DNA of 64,000 bases from Thiohalocapsa sp. (GTDB taxonomy: Bacteria; Pseudomonadota; Gammaproteobacteria; Chromatiales; Chromatiaceae), in NCBI GenBank assembly GCA_021736785.1, contig JAIPFF010000013.1, forward strand, positions 43,936 through 107,935. The letters run 5' to 3'. A program made the position numbers and the translations under genes. Each line of letters starts with the position of its first letter. Position 1 is the stretch's first letter. The notes beneath the pieces are model-generated. The model had not been told where the DNA came from. It saw only the letters and a program-made list of their open reading frames with translations, and ran no database searches. Positions 11,030 to 19,943 of the stretch are shown here, in pieces.

Positions 11030-11683
11030 ATGAACCAAACCTACAAGCCGCTGGCCGCGGCGAGCGTTGCAGCGCTGCTGTACACCGGCACCGCTCAGGC
11101 CTTCGAATTAAAAGACATTTTCAATCCCACCACATGGTTCGGCGTGCCGGAGCAGCAGAGCCAGCCCGCGCCTGCGCAGCAGGCTGGCTATGAAGTGACT
11201 CCGCCGGTGGGAACGCAGCCTGCGCCTGCCCCAACTCCGGCCTCGACTCCGGCACCGGCACCGACTCCGGCAGCCGCCCCGCAATCGACTGCCGCCGCGC
11301 AGCCGGCCGCTGCATCACAGCCCGCACCGGCTGCGCCCGTTGCACAACCCGTCGCAAAGCCTGCCGCGCAGCAGGGCGAAGAAACGGCAGCTGCCGAGCC
11401 GGCCCCGGCGAGCGCCGACACGGACACCGCGCAAACCGGTCAGTCGATGCAGCCGCCGCGCTACCCGATGCCCCGCGGCTATGGCGTCGCTCCCGGCTAC
11501 GGTGTTGCCCCGGGTTATTACGGGATGCCGGCCTACGGCCCGCCGATGGGATACGGCATGCCGGTTTACCGTGCGCCGGTCTATGGCCCGCCCCCGGGCT
11601 ACGGCATGCCGCCCGCTTTCGGTATGCACCCCGCTTACGCGGCCCCGCAATCGGGTGACGGCAGCGACGCCGGCACGCAATAG
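11030..11683 (+). CDS. Secreted Ala/Pro-rich protein with Pro-Gly-Tyr repeats, function unknown
   Basis: A 217-aa protein with an N-terminal signal ('AAASVAALLYTGTAQA') and a short conserved-looking mature start 'FELKDIFNPTTWFG'. A long disordered Ala/Pro/Gln segment follows (about 45-135). The C-terminal ~70 residues are built on short repeats such as 'GYGVAPGY', 'GYGMP' and 'VYGPP'. The PGY-rich tail resembles low-complexity envelope proteins in which tyrosines mediate aggregation or metal binding. No enzymatic motif is visible. ATG has ACAGGAG about 7 nt upstream. Two strong hairpins follow the stop, so it is probably monocistronic. Confidence 0.75.
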   Translation: MNQTYKPLAAASVAALLYTGTAQAFELKDIFNPTTWFGVPEQQSQPAPAQQAGYEVTPPVGTQPAPAPTPASTPAPAPTPAAAPQSTAAAQPAAASQPAPAAPVAQPVAKPAAQQGEETAAAEPAPASADTDTAQTGQSMQPPRYPMPRGYGVAPGYGVAPGYYGMPAYGPPMGYGMPVYRAPVYGPPPGYGMPPAFGMHPAYAAPQSGDGSDAGTQ

Positions 11684-11685
11684 TC

Positions 11686-11708
11686 GGACAGCCCGTGTTC
11701 GGCTGTCC
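11686..11708 (+). terminator. Hairpin just after the PGY-repeat gene
   Basis: GGACAGCC, 7-nt loop, GGCTGTCC: a perfect 8-bp stem starting 3 bases after the stop codon. There is no T run directly after it. It may protect the mRNA end or act with the next hairpin. Confidence 0.45.
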
Positions 11709-11730
11709 CGGCCGAACATCGGTTCGGAAA

Positions 11731-11765
11731 GCGCCCGCTGGCCAACAGCGGGCGCCGTGTGTTTC
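11731..11765 (+). terminator. Probable intrinsic terminator
   Basis: GCGCCCGCTG (11731-11740), 5-nt loop, CAGCGGGCGC (11746-11755): a perfect 10-bp GC stem followed by a weakly T-rich tail (cgtgtgttt). This is the second hairpin in a row downstream of the PGY-repeat gene. Confidence 0.55.
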
Positions 11766-11879
11766 GGTACAGGTTCCATCTGCTGGGCACGGCGCGACCT
11801 GGCCCTCCTCGAAACGCCGAATTTCGCCTCAACCTTTTCCGTGCTTATTCAATTCCGTCCGCAAGAGGTATCTGACCGT

Positions 11880-12236
11880 ATGGAGTTCCGACCCGTCATC
11901 AAGACCGCCATCCCGAAGCATCGGTATCAGATCGGGGATTTCTCGGCCTCGGTGCTGGGCGATATAGAGAGCGGCGACCAGCGCCGATACCGCTACATCA
12001 TGGCGATGGTGCCGATGGGCAGCGCCGAGCCGACGCTCTATGTGTGCTGCGAGCATGCGCCGCCGGCGCGTGCGTCCGAGGGGCGCTACGACATCCGCGT
12101 GGTCAACGACGCAATGGGCGAGATCGTCGACAGCGCCGACCATTGGGGCGATCTCGAGATCTTCTCGGAGCAGGCCATCGATTTGGCCAAGCAGATCCTC
12201 GGCCTGCGCAACGAGCAGGTGGTGAAGTTATCGTGA
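11880..12236 (+). CDS. Conserved-looking hypothetical protein, 118 aa
   Basis: The ORF track merges this with an upstream open frame. The ATG at 11880, preceded by AAGAGG 11 nt upstream, gives a soluble 118-aa protein starting 'MEFRPVIKTAIPKHRYQIGD'. It contains 'RYRYIMAMVPMG', 'LYVCCEH' and 'YDIRVVNDAMGEIV', and ends in an amphipathic helix. Composition and codon use look like a real gene. I do not recognise the family. It converges on the large coiled-coil gene with a 15-bp gap. Confidence 0.7.
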   Translation: MEFRPVIKTAIPKHRYQIGDFSASVLGDIESGDQRRYRYIMAMVPMGSAEPTLYVCCEHAPPARASEGRYDIRVVNDAMGEIVDSADHWGDLEIFSEQAIDLAKQILGLRNEQVVKLS

Positions 12237-12251
12237 CGGCGCTCGGCGTCG

Positions 12252-14678
12252 TCAGCCACGCGCCAACAGCAACGTGTCGAGTCGCTCGCGGTGTTGAGCA
12301 ACGCGCCGGTCGACCATCGCCGCTTCCGACGCCAAAGCGTCGTGTGATTGCCGTAGCGCGTCGTGCTCCGCCTGCAGCGCGAGCAGTTCCGTGTGACGCA
12401 GGTCGCGGCGGCCTGCCAGCTCCTTGTGATCGCGCTCCAAGACCTTCAGCTTGCGCTCCGCGTTGCGCCGCGTGATCGCGGCCGGGCTATCACTACCGAA
12501 CAGGCGCAAGGCCCGCGGAGCGACTTCGGCAGCCTCGTCGATGCGCGATTGCAGTACCTCCATGCGCTCCTTTTTCTCCCGCAGCCGCTCGTCGAGCTGG
12601 CGCAGGTCGTGCTCGACTTGATTGATCTTGCCCGTGCGCTCGGCAATGCGCATGCGCAGATCGCCGAGGGCAGCGTGCTGCGTCGCTTGCTGGGCCTGCT
12701 CTTCGGCGAGCAACTCGCGGGTCTTGTCGATGCGAAGGCGTCTTGATTCGCGATCCTGCCGCCGCGTCATCTCGTCCCCGGTTTGCCGCAGCTCGAGCTC
12801 GCGCAGCCGGCGCTGATCATCGAGCGCCATCTGACGGAGCCGCGTCTCTTCGCGCGCGGAGCGGCGCGCATCCTCGTAGGCACTGCGCCGCTGGCGCAAC
12901 TCCTCTTCCTCCACCGCGCGCTGCTGCTCCCAGGCCTCGCTTTTTCGGGCCAGCTCCGTGTCCAGCCGCTCGCGCTCGGCGGCGTACTCGTGCTCGAGCC
13001 GTTGCAGGGCGAGGTCGTGCGCTCGCTTGGCCTCGGCGCGCTGCTGCTCTAGGCGCTCGACCTCGAGACGCGTCTCGCCGTCGAGGCGCTTGCGCTTTTC
13101 CTCCAATTGCAGATCCAACTCGCGGCGGCGGGCGTCGAGCTCCGCTTCCCGGTGCTTGCGCTCCAGCACCAGGCGCTCGTCGATGTCCCGGCGCTGGCGC
13201 TGCAGCAGCTCCAGCTCGTAGTCGCGGTCGGAGAGAAGCCGTTGCACCCGGGCTTCGGCGGAAACGACGGTCTTGATCTGTTCGAAGTAGGCGTCGGGGT
13301 CGCGCTCGTACAATTCCCAAAGCCGGGCGAACTCGACCGGCGACAGGCGCTTGTGCGGCTCGTCGTGATCGTCGAATCCTGGTATGTGGCCGAGGCCGCC
13401 GGCCAAGTACTTCGCGTATTGCAGCTGTGTCGTCTCGCTGTAGTAAGCGTGAACGGAAGAAGGCTCGAACAGCTTCAGTGCGATCAACGCGAAGAACAGA
13501 ATGCCCAGCGCCGCTTGGGCAAAGCCCTCGACGGTCTCGAAATGGGGGACGCCCACTTCACCGGGGCTTTCGCGCAGCGCGCTCAGGGCCTTCGAGCGTG
13601 CGGCGAACGTCAGGCGCGGGGGCGACGCCGGCGGCTGCTGCGCGATGACCTCGTCGGTGAGCCGCTCGATCAGCCGCCGTTGCTCGCTGCGCGTCTCCTG
13701 CAGCGCGTCGGAGCGCTGTTCGAGGCGTTGCTGTTGCTCGTCGATGGCCGCTTCCACATCGGCCAGTCGGGCGTCGCGCTCGGCTTGTATCTCCGCCAGC
13801 GTGGCCTGCAGCAGGTTGGCGCGCTCGTCCCACTTGCGCGCTTCCGGCCCGTAGCCCTCGGGGCGGCCTTCGCGGCCGAGCACCTCGTCGCCGACACGGG
13901 CGCGGGCCGCGGCCAGGTCGCGGGTCAGCACCTCGATCTCGGGTCTGTACTCGGCCTCGATGCGGGCGCGTCGCTCCTGCTCGCCCTGCAGCGTCTCCGA
14001 CAGCCGCTCGATCTCCTGCTCAAGGGAGGCGATGCCGGCCGCGAGTCCGGCGTCGATTTGCGCCGCGCGGGCCTGGACCTGCTCGCGGATGGTGGCATCG
14101 CGTTGCTTGAAATACTGCTCGACTTGCGCCTCGTGATAGCCGGCGATGTCATCGGCGCGAATGAGCTTCTCGATGAAGGGGGCGGTGACATACAGAGACA
14201 CGGCGACGATGCCGACGCGCGCGACGATGCCGAGTGTCCAGCGCAGAACCGGCCCGATGCCGGACGCGCCGCGGGCGTCGCTGCCGCGCAGGGACGGGCG
14301 CTCGGACATGATCAGCGACGAGTCCACGATCCAGACGATCGAGAACATCAGCAAGAACATGAACGCGGCCACCGGCAGCGCGAGCCAGCGGCTCGCCTCC
14401 GGCACGATGGAACTGCCGACCGCGGCCCAGACGAAACCCTCGATGCTCGCCATCAGCATGATGACGATCCAGGCCGACCAGAGCCAGACCGAGACCGCCG
14501 GCGTGATCAGGCGCCGCCCGTAGGGACGCAGCGTGAAATAGTCGCGCAGACGCAGGCCGCGGTCCGTGTCGTCCCCGTCGGCGTGCGGGTCGGCGCCGGA
14601 TCCGGAACCGGAGGCAGCGTCCGAGCCGCCGGCCTCTTTCCGGCGTCGGCGGCGGACGTTTCGCAGAAAGTTCAACAT
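12252..14678 (-). CDS. Large membrane-anchored coiled-coil protein, DUF4407-like
   Basis: An 808-aa protein when started at ATG 14678 ('MLNFLRNVRRRRRK'), 16 nt after the hisG stop; the track start at 14717 lies inside hisG. The N-terminus has an acidic, Ser/Gly-rich patch, then three hydrophobic helices (within about residues 55-190). A ~170-residue coiled coil follows ('YFKQRDATIREQVQ' onward), then a fourth helix near 'AALGILFFALIALKLF' and a second coiled coil of ~330 residues rich in Arg/Glu/Gln. This layout recalls DUF4407 proteins, whose function is unknown. A structural, envelope-spanning or force-sensing role is only a guess. Confidence 0.75.
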   Translation of the reverse strand: MLNFLRNVRRRRRKEAGGSDAASGSGSGADPHADGDDTDRGLRLRDYFTLRPYGRRLITPAVSVWLWSAWIVIMLMASIEGFVWAAVGSSIVPEASRWLALPVAAFMFLLMFSIVWIVDSSLIMSERPSLRGSDARGASGIGPVLRWTLGIVARVGIVAVSLYVTAPFIEKLIRADDIAGYHEAQVEQYFKQRDATIREQVQARAAQIDAGLAAGIASLEQEIERLSETLQGEQERRARIEAEYRPEIEVLTRDLAAARARVGDEVLGREGRPEGYGPEARKWDERANLLQATLAEIQAERDARLADVEAAIDEQQQRLEQRSDALQETRSEQRRLIERLTDEVIAQQPPASPPRLTFAARSKALSALRESPGEVGVPHFETVEGFAQAALGILFFALIALKLFEPSSVHAYYSETTQLQYAKYLAGGLGHIPGFDDHDEPHKRLSPVEFARLWELYERDPDAYFEQIKTVVSAEARVQRLLSDRDYELELLQRQRRDIDERLVLERKHREAELDARRRELDLQLEEKRKRLDGETRLEVERLEQQRAEAKRAHDLALQRLEHEYAAERERLDTELARKSEAWEQQRAVEEEELRQRRSAYEDARRSAREETRLRQMALDDQRRLRELELRQTGDEMTRRQDRESRRLRIDKTRELLAEEQAQQATQHAALGDLRMRIAERTGKINQVEHDLRQLDERLREKKERMEVLQSRIDEAAEVAPRALRLFGSDSPAAITRRNAERKLKVLERDHKELAGRRDLRHTELLALQAEHDALRQSHDALASEAAMVDRRVAQHRERLDTLLLARG

Positions 14679-14694
14679 GGAAGTAAACAGGGGC

Positions 14695-15567
14695 TCACAC
14701 CATCTTCCTGAGGGCATACTCCAAGATGCCCTCGGCGCCGGCGGCCCGCAATCGGGGAATCAAATCGCGCACGCAGCCCGCATCGACGATGGTCTCGACG
14801 GCCAGCCATTGGCGGTCGTAAAGGTGGCTGACGGTCGGCGCGTGGAGACTCGGCAACAACTCGACGACAGCGTCGACCCGCTCCGCCGGCACATTGCACT
14901 TGAGCGCGACCTTGTTGCGCGCCGCCAAGGCAGCCTGCAGCATCAGCGCGATCTGCTCGATGCGGGCGCGCCGGTCGGGGTCGCGCATCGCGGCGCGGTT
15001 GGCGATCAGTCGGGTGTCGGTGATCAGCAGGTCTTCGACAATGCGAAGGCCGTGCGCGCGAATAGTGCTGCCGGTCTCGGTGATCTCGACGACGGCGTCC
15101 ACCAGCCCGTCGACGGCCTTCGCTTCGGTCGCGCCCCAGGAGAACTCCACGTCTGCCTCGATGCCCCGCTCGGCGAGCCAGCGGCGGGTGAACCCGACCA
15201 GTTCGGTGGCGATTTTGCAGCCGCCGAGATCCGATGCGGCGCGGATCGGCGAAGATTCGGGGACCACGAGCACCCAGCGGCTCGGGTGGTTCGACGCTTT
15301 CGAATAGGTCAGCGTGCAGATCTGCTCGACTTCGGCATCGGTCTCGAGAATCCAGTCGAGTCCGGTCAATCCCAGATCCAGCGTTCCGCGCTGGACGTAG
15401 CGCGCCATCTCTTGCGCGCGGACCAGCGAGCAGCGGATGTTCGGGTCATCGATATCCGGGTAGTAGTTTCTGGAATGCGGCGTAATGCGCCAGCCTGCCT
15501 GCTCGAACAGATGGATGGTCGCGTCCTGCAGGCTGCCTTTGGGAATGCCGAGCTTGAGCGGATGCAT
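14695..15567 (-). CDS. hisG: ATP phosphoribosyltransferase HisG, long form
   Basis: First enzyme of histidine synthesis: ATP + PRPP to phosphoribosyl-ATP. The 290-aa length and a C-terminal regulatory domain of about 70 residues ('NVPAERVDAVVELLPSLHAPTVS') mark the long form, which is feedback-inhibited by histidine and needs no HisZ. The catalytic part has 'LGIPKGSLQDAT', 'LDLGLTGLDWI' and 'DAVVEITETGSTIRAHGL', the PRPP loop. No other his gene is in the window, so it is detached from a his operon. It lies 82 bp after the GGDEF-EAL gene on the same strand. Confidence 0.95.
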   Translation of the reverse strand: MHPLKLGIPKGSLQDATIHLFEQAGWRITPHSRNYYPDIDDPNIRCSLVRAQEMARYVQRGTLDLGLTGLDWILETDAEVEQICTLTYSKASNHPSRWVLVVPESSPIRAASDLGGCKIATELVGFTRRWLAERGIEADVEFSWGATEAKAVDGLVDAVVEITETGSTIRAHGLRIVEDLLITDTRLIANRAAMRDPDRRARIEQIALMLQAALAARNKVALKCNVPAERVDAVVELLPSLHAPTVSHLYDRQWLAVETIVDAGCVRDLIPRLRAAGAEGILEYALRKMV

Positions 15568-15649
15568 AGGGGATACCGGCGCTGTGATCGTGCTGAGGGC
15601 CGATTATCCCGTAAAACTACGAGGGTGACTAAGTTTGCGCTGCTCTCGG

Positions 15650-18151
15650 TCACTGCGCCGGCGGCGTTGGGTCCGAGATCGCAACACCAGGCGGCTGCCA
15701 AAGGAGCGCGCCCGAGAGCATACCGGCCGCCGCCTCGGCGCTGCAGGGCCGCGCGAACAAATACCCTTGCCCCAAATCGCACCCGATGGCGTGCAACGCC
15801 GCCGCGGTTTCTTCGCGCTCGATTCCTTCGGCCACGACGGCCAAACCCAGACTATGGCCGAGGGTGACGATGGTGGCGATGATATTGCGCCCGCTCGCCT
15901 GTTCTTGCATGTCGTGGACGAAAGAACGGTCGATTTTGAGCGTGTCGAGCGGGAACTGGTGCAGGAAGCTCAACGAGGAATAGCCGGTGCCGAAATCGTC
16001 CATGCTGAGCCGGATGCCGAGCGAGCGCAGCGATTCCAGCGTTGCGCGTGCCTGCGCCGGCGCATCCATGATGGTGCTCTCGGTAATTTCCAGGCAGAGA
16101 TTACGCGGATTGCAACCGGTGCGGTGCAGAATGTCGCCTAACAGGTCGCAAAAGCCGGGATCGTCGAGCTGGCAGCGCGAGATGTTGGCGCTGACGCGCA
16201 GGTCGCTGCGATGGGGGAATTGCTCGATCCAGCCGGCCGCCTGCAGACAGGTGTGCTCGATCACCCAAGCGCCGAGCGGCAGGATGAGTCTGCTCTCCTC
16301 CGCCAGCGCAATGAAGCGGTCCGGGGACAGCAGACCCTCCTCCGGATGTTGCCAGCGTACCAGCGCCTCGAAGCCTTCGACGCGTCCCGTGGACATGTTG
16401 ACCAGCGGCTGGAACAGCAGCCGCAGCTCGTTCTCGGCGATGGCGCGCCGAAGCGCGTTTTCCAACCGCAGCCGATCGATGGCGTGGCGGTGCATGCTCG
16501 GATGGAAGCGGCGGCAGCCGCCGAATGCAGCCGCCTTCGCCTCGTACATCGCGAGCTCGGCGTCGCGCAGCATGTCCTCGCCGCGGGCGTTGCCGTCGCC
16601 GTGCACCACGAAGCCGATGCTCGCGCTCGGATGCAGTTCGACATCGTCGATGATCAGCGGCTCCTTCAACGACTTCAGCACCCGCTGAGACACATAGAGG
16701 GCGTCCTCTTCGCGCGAGATGGGGTTCAGCAGGACTGCGAACTCGTCGCCGCCGAGGCGCGCGATGTCGTCGCCCGGGCGCAGACATGTGATCAGTCGGC
16801 GCGCGACCGATTCCAGCAGCAGGTTGCCCGCCTGATAACCGAGGCTGTCGTTGACGCGCTTGAACCGGTCGAGATCCATGACCAGCAACGCAAAGCACTT
16901 CTCCGTTTCACGTGCGGCTTGCGCCAACGCCTGGTCGAGCCGGTCGACCAAAAGGGTGCGGGTAGCGAGACCGGTCAGGCTGTCGTAAAGGGCTTCTTGC
17001 CGGGCGCGTGTTTCCACCAGATGATGCTGCGTGACATCGTTCATGACGATAATCAGCCGCAGCCCGTTGTCGATCGTGGCGGTGCCGAACTGGACGTCAA
17101 GCCAGATCGGCTCGCCGCCGGCGCTCGAGAGCTGCCATTGGGCGCGATGCGTCACGCCGGACTGGATACGGCGCAGCAGCAGCCGGAACGAGCTCGGCTC
17201 ATCGAGCGGGTAGCCGGGGCGAAGATCGGTGATATCCATGCCTATCAGCGTGCCGTTATCGCGCTGCAGAATGCTTGCGGATGCCGGGTTGGCCTCCAGG
17301 ATCCTGCGCGTTGCGATATCGACGATCAGGATGCCCTCGCTGATGCTGTCGACGATGCTGCGATAGCGGGTCTCGGAAGCGCGCAGCGTCGCATTGGCCG
17401 ATTTGACGCGCATCAGCTGCACGAAGAGATCAAGCGCGGCCGAGAACGGAGCGCGGTCGGCGTCCGCGTCGTCGGGCGTCTCCGGCAGACGCGGCTTCGG
17501 CCGTGCGGCGCCGAGCAGCGTCAGGTCGTCGCGAACGGCTTCCAGCACGTACCTTAGCTCGGCGTCGGCCGGCTGCGGGATGATGCGCACGACGGCACCG
17601 TTTGCACCGTCCGGCGACACCTGCCAGTCGTCGCCGTCTTGCGTTCCCGGCGATTGCGTCCCGCGATAGGCCGGGCCCGGTGCCGACGCGTCTTTGGATT
17701 CGGCCGATGTCCACTCTTCGATCCGCGGCCGCGGGGGGTGCCCGAGATGCGGCGGCGGCTCGGCGGCCGATTCCTGTTCCTGCAGCGGCGCGTCCGCGGC
17801 GTCGCCGGATGCCGAATCCAAGGCAGCCGCGAGCAGCGCCTCGGTGTGCTTGCCGACGGCGGCGAGCAGGCGCCGCCGGCCCCCGGGCTCGGTCTTCATG
17901 ATGGCAGCCGAGTCGAGTTGCAGCCGATCGACCAAAATGCGCAGGAAGCGCCTCGCGGCGGTCTTGGCCGGCACTTCGCTTGCGGTCAGCGTGTGGATTT
18001 CGCGCGCCAGCGCCGCCGTCATCCGCTGCCGATGCAGTTCTGCCTTTCCCTCGAGCAGTTGCTGCTGCAGCCTCAGAACTCGCCCGCCGACGCGGTTGCA
18101 TTGCCGGCGCAGGTGCGCCAATTCATCGCGGGCGTCGGCCTCTTTGTTCAC
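15650..18151 (-). CDS. PAS-GGDEF-EAL cyclic-di-GMP enzyme with N-terminal sensory region
   Basis: An 833-aa protein starting at GTG 18151, which overlaps the FIST stop (GTGA); the track start is inside the FIST gene. Order: short coiled coil, a GAF-like region interrupted by a ~55-residue low-complexity insert, PAS near 285-400 ('RYRSIVDSISEGILIVD'), GGDEF ('RLGGDEFAVLL') and EAL ('FEALVRWQHPEEG', 'EITEST', 'DDFGTGYSSL', 'KIDRSFV'). Both active-site motifs look intact, and the inhibitory RxxD five residues before GGDEF is present ('RPGD'). It may therefore make or break c-di-GMP depending on its input. Coupling to FIST points to FIST as partner or ligand sensor. Confidence 0.93.
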   Translation of the reverse strand: MNKEADARDELAHLRRQCNRVGGRVLRLQQQLLEGKAELHRQRMTAALAREIHTLTASEVPAKTAARRFLRILVDRLQLDSAAIMKTEPGGRRRLLAAVGKHTEALLAAALDSASGDAADAPLQEQESAAEPPPHLGHPPRPRIEEWTSAESKDASAPGPAYRGTQSPGTQDGDDWQVSPDGANGAVVRIIPQPADAELRYVLEAVRDDLTLLGAARPKPRLPETPDDADADRAPFSAALDLFVQLMRVKSANATLRASETRYRSIVDSISEGILIVDIATRRILEANPASASILQRDNGTLIGMDITDLRPGYPLDEPSSFRLLLRRIQSGVTHRAQWQLSSAGGEPIWLDVQFGTATIDNGLRLIIVMNDVTQHHLVETRARQEALYDSLTGLATRTLLVDRLDQALAQAARETEKCFALLVMDLDRFKRVNDSLGYQAGNLLLESVARRLITCLRPGDDIARLGGDEFAVLLNPISREEDALYVSQRVLKSLKEPLIIDDVELHPSASIGFVVHGDGNARGEDMLRDAELAMYEAKAAAFGGCRRFHPSMHRHAIDRLRLENALRRAIAENELRLLFQPLVNMSTGRVEGFEALVRWQHPEEGLLSPDRFIALAEESRLILPLGAWVIEHTCLQAAGWIEQFPHRSDLRVSANISRCQLDDPGFCDLLGDILHRTGCNPRNLCLEITESTIMDAPAQARATLESLRSLGIRLSMDDFGTGYSSLSFLHQFPLDTLKIDRSFVHDMQEQASGRNIIATIVTLGHSLGLAVVAEGIEREETAAALHAIGCDLGQGYLFARPCSAEAAAGMLSGALLWQPPGVAISDPTPPAQ

Positions 18152-19407
18152 GGCGTGCGGTCCCTCTCGGTGCCGTCGGACTCCGGGTCGCGCAGCCGCC
18201 ACAAGGTCAGCAAGCCGGTCCAGTCGAGCGGACGGCTTCTTCCCTGCATCGGCGCGATCTCGACGCCCGAATAGATGCCGAGGAACGGCAGGTCTGCTCC
18301 GATTCTGCTGCTCACCAGCGCCGCCTCTTCGGCCTCGCTTCCGAACGCTCGTCCGGAACGCCCTGCACAGTCGATATAGAACGCCAGCAAGTCGCGGCCA
18401 TCGCCGCCCGAGCCCATCAGGGCGCGGGCGCTCGCTTCGGCAGACGCGCACATTTCGTCCTGGTCGGTCAACATCAACTGGACGCGGGTGCCGGGACGAA
18501 AGTCGGCCTCGAACAGCGTCAATGATCCGGATGCAGGGTCTGCGCCGATCACGAGCCGATTAACATAGCTGCCTTCGTCGAACGGCGCGAACGGATCACC
18601 CAGCTTTTCACCCAGTGTCAGGCCGAGCAGCGCGGCGTGCCGCAGGATCGCGCTCGGCTCGAGCTCGAGCAACTCGGCCAGCCTTTGCACGGCGGGCTTG
18701 CCGTCGAGCTGATGGACGGTTGCGCCTTCGATCCAAGTAATCTCGAGGAAATCGCTGGCCGGTACGCAGCCGTGTGTCACGATCGACAGAATATCGAGCT
18801 CTGCGGGAAGCACCATGGCCACGGCGCGGTGACGGGAGACGCCGGTGCCGTCGAAGATGAAGCTGGATTCCAGATCGAAATCCGCGGTCGTTCCGGCCCC
18901 CAAGATGCGCGGTCCGAATTCGCCGAACGCGGGCCATAGCACATCGTAGATGCCGTCCACCAGGTAGCTGCCGACATGTAGACTCGGCCTCGGATTGCTG
19001 TCGGCGACGGAGTCGAAAAGCAGCAGTAGAGTGCTGTCGGGTCCGATATGCGGCGTCAGATCCGTGGCCAGCTGCCGACCGGCGTCGCGCTCGCCGAGGC
19101 GCAGGTCCGGACTGCGGACGACAACAGCGGGTGAGAGCGCGCTCGAGAACAGCAGCAGCACGCATTCGAAGCCGTCGCAGCCGATCATGCCGGCGCCCAT
19201 GGCGCCGGGTGCGGAGCCGCCGACCAGCGGAATGTCCGGCAGGTACTTGCGGAGTGCTCGGACGAAGGCGCGGGGATCATGCCGGCCGCCGCAAAAAGTC
19301 AGGGCGATAGTCGCTTTGCCATCAAGCCCGTCAAGTGCGCTGCGAGCACAACGGCCGGCAGCCGTGACGCTGTCCATGTCGTCGCTGTAGCCTGTGCCGA
19401 TGATCAT
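18148..19407 (-). CDS. FIST N/C-domain sensory protein
   Basis: A 419-aa soluble protein. ATG 19407 is chosen because a strong ribosome site (AAAGGGGGG) lies about 5 nt upstream; the track adds 20 spurious residues. The FIST_N region shows 'IALTFCGGRHDPRAFVRALRK' and 'LVGGSAPGAMGAGMIG', and FIST_C shows 'VNRLVIGADPASGSLTLFEADFRPGTRVQLM' and 'AFYIDCAGRSGRAFG'. FIST domains are predicted to bind small ligands such as amino acids and are often linked to GGDEF, histidine kinases or chemoreceptors. Here the stop overlaps the start of the GGDEF-EAL gene, so the two are made together. Confidence 0.9.
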   Translation of the reverse strand: MIIGTGYSDDMDSVTAAGRCARSALDGLDGKATIALTFCGGRHDPRAFVRALRKYLPDIPLVGGSAPGAMGAGMIGCDGFECVLLLFSSALSPAVVVRSPDLRLGERDAGRQLATDLTPHIGPDSTLLLLFDSVADSNPRPSLHVGSYLVDGIYDVLWPAFGEFGPRILGAGTTADFDLESSFIFDGTGVSRHRAVAMVLPAELDILSIVTHGCVPASDFLEITWIEGATVHQLDGKPAVQRLAELLELEPSAILRHAALLGLTLGEKLGDPFAPFDEGSYVNRLVIGADPASGSLTLFEADFRPGTRVQLMLTDQDEMCASAEASARALMGSGGDGRDLLAFYIDCAGRSGRAFGSEAEEAALVSSRIGADLPFLGIYSGVEIAPMQGRSRPLDWTGLLTLWRLRDPESDGTERDRTP

Positions 19408-19943
19408 GCGAGCCCCCCTTTGGCAGACGCTCCGGGTCCGCGCGTTTCGGTGTCGGCGGGTGCCCACGGTCTGCTTGCCTCGGCGCCCCGTAGGCTGGAA
19501 CAGCGCCGCAGAATTCCAGGCGCCTCGGGTTACCGGCCTTCTCCGTTAAACCTCACTATTGTCGGAGTCTAGCGCACATCCAAGGGAATTCGCGGGGCGC
19601 CGTGTCCAATTGCGCACTGGCCTACAGAATCGGCGAAAACGGGAATCGGCGCGCAAATTCGACCGCAGCGGATCGCGAAGAGGGCGCCTATGGGAGGAAA
19701 GCGCGGCTTGCGATAACCGGTCGCGCGCAACGGCGCTCGAAACGCATGGTCGAAGCGAAGTTAGGGACTGTGGATGCGTCCGCCGGCGGTTCGAAGGGAG
19801 AAAGCCGCCGCGGTTGCCGGGCAACGCGGCAAGACGGGCGGGCAAGATGAGGGATGGCGGTAAGTCGCCGGCGTATGGCTCGCGACATCCCGGTTGCCCG
19901 GGAACGGTCCATCGTTCCCGCGCCTTGGGAGAGCGCGTATTGC
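19408..19943. other. Intergenic region, no gene supported
   Basis: About 540 bp lie between the start of the FIST gene and the stop of the Wzz-like gene, both on the minus strand. The part near 19408 must hold the FIST promoter. The open frames here (for example 19559-20284 plus) are arginine-rich shadows. No hairpin with a T run and no recognisable repeat was seen. Confidence 0.5.

Noticed and set aside
12743-14711. Long plus-strand ORFs opposite the coiled-coil gene
   Set aside because: High-GC antisense shadows with His/Arg/Gln-rich composition and no family features.
14695-15567. hisG as part of a his operon
   Set aside because: Neighbours are a c-di-GMP enzyme and a coiled-coil membrane protein; no other his gene is within the window.
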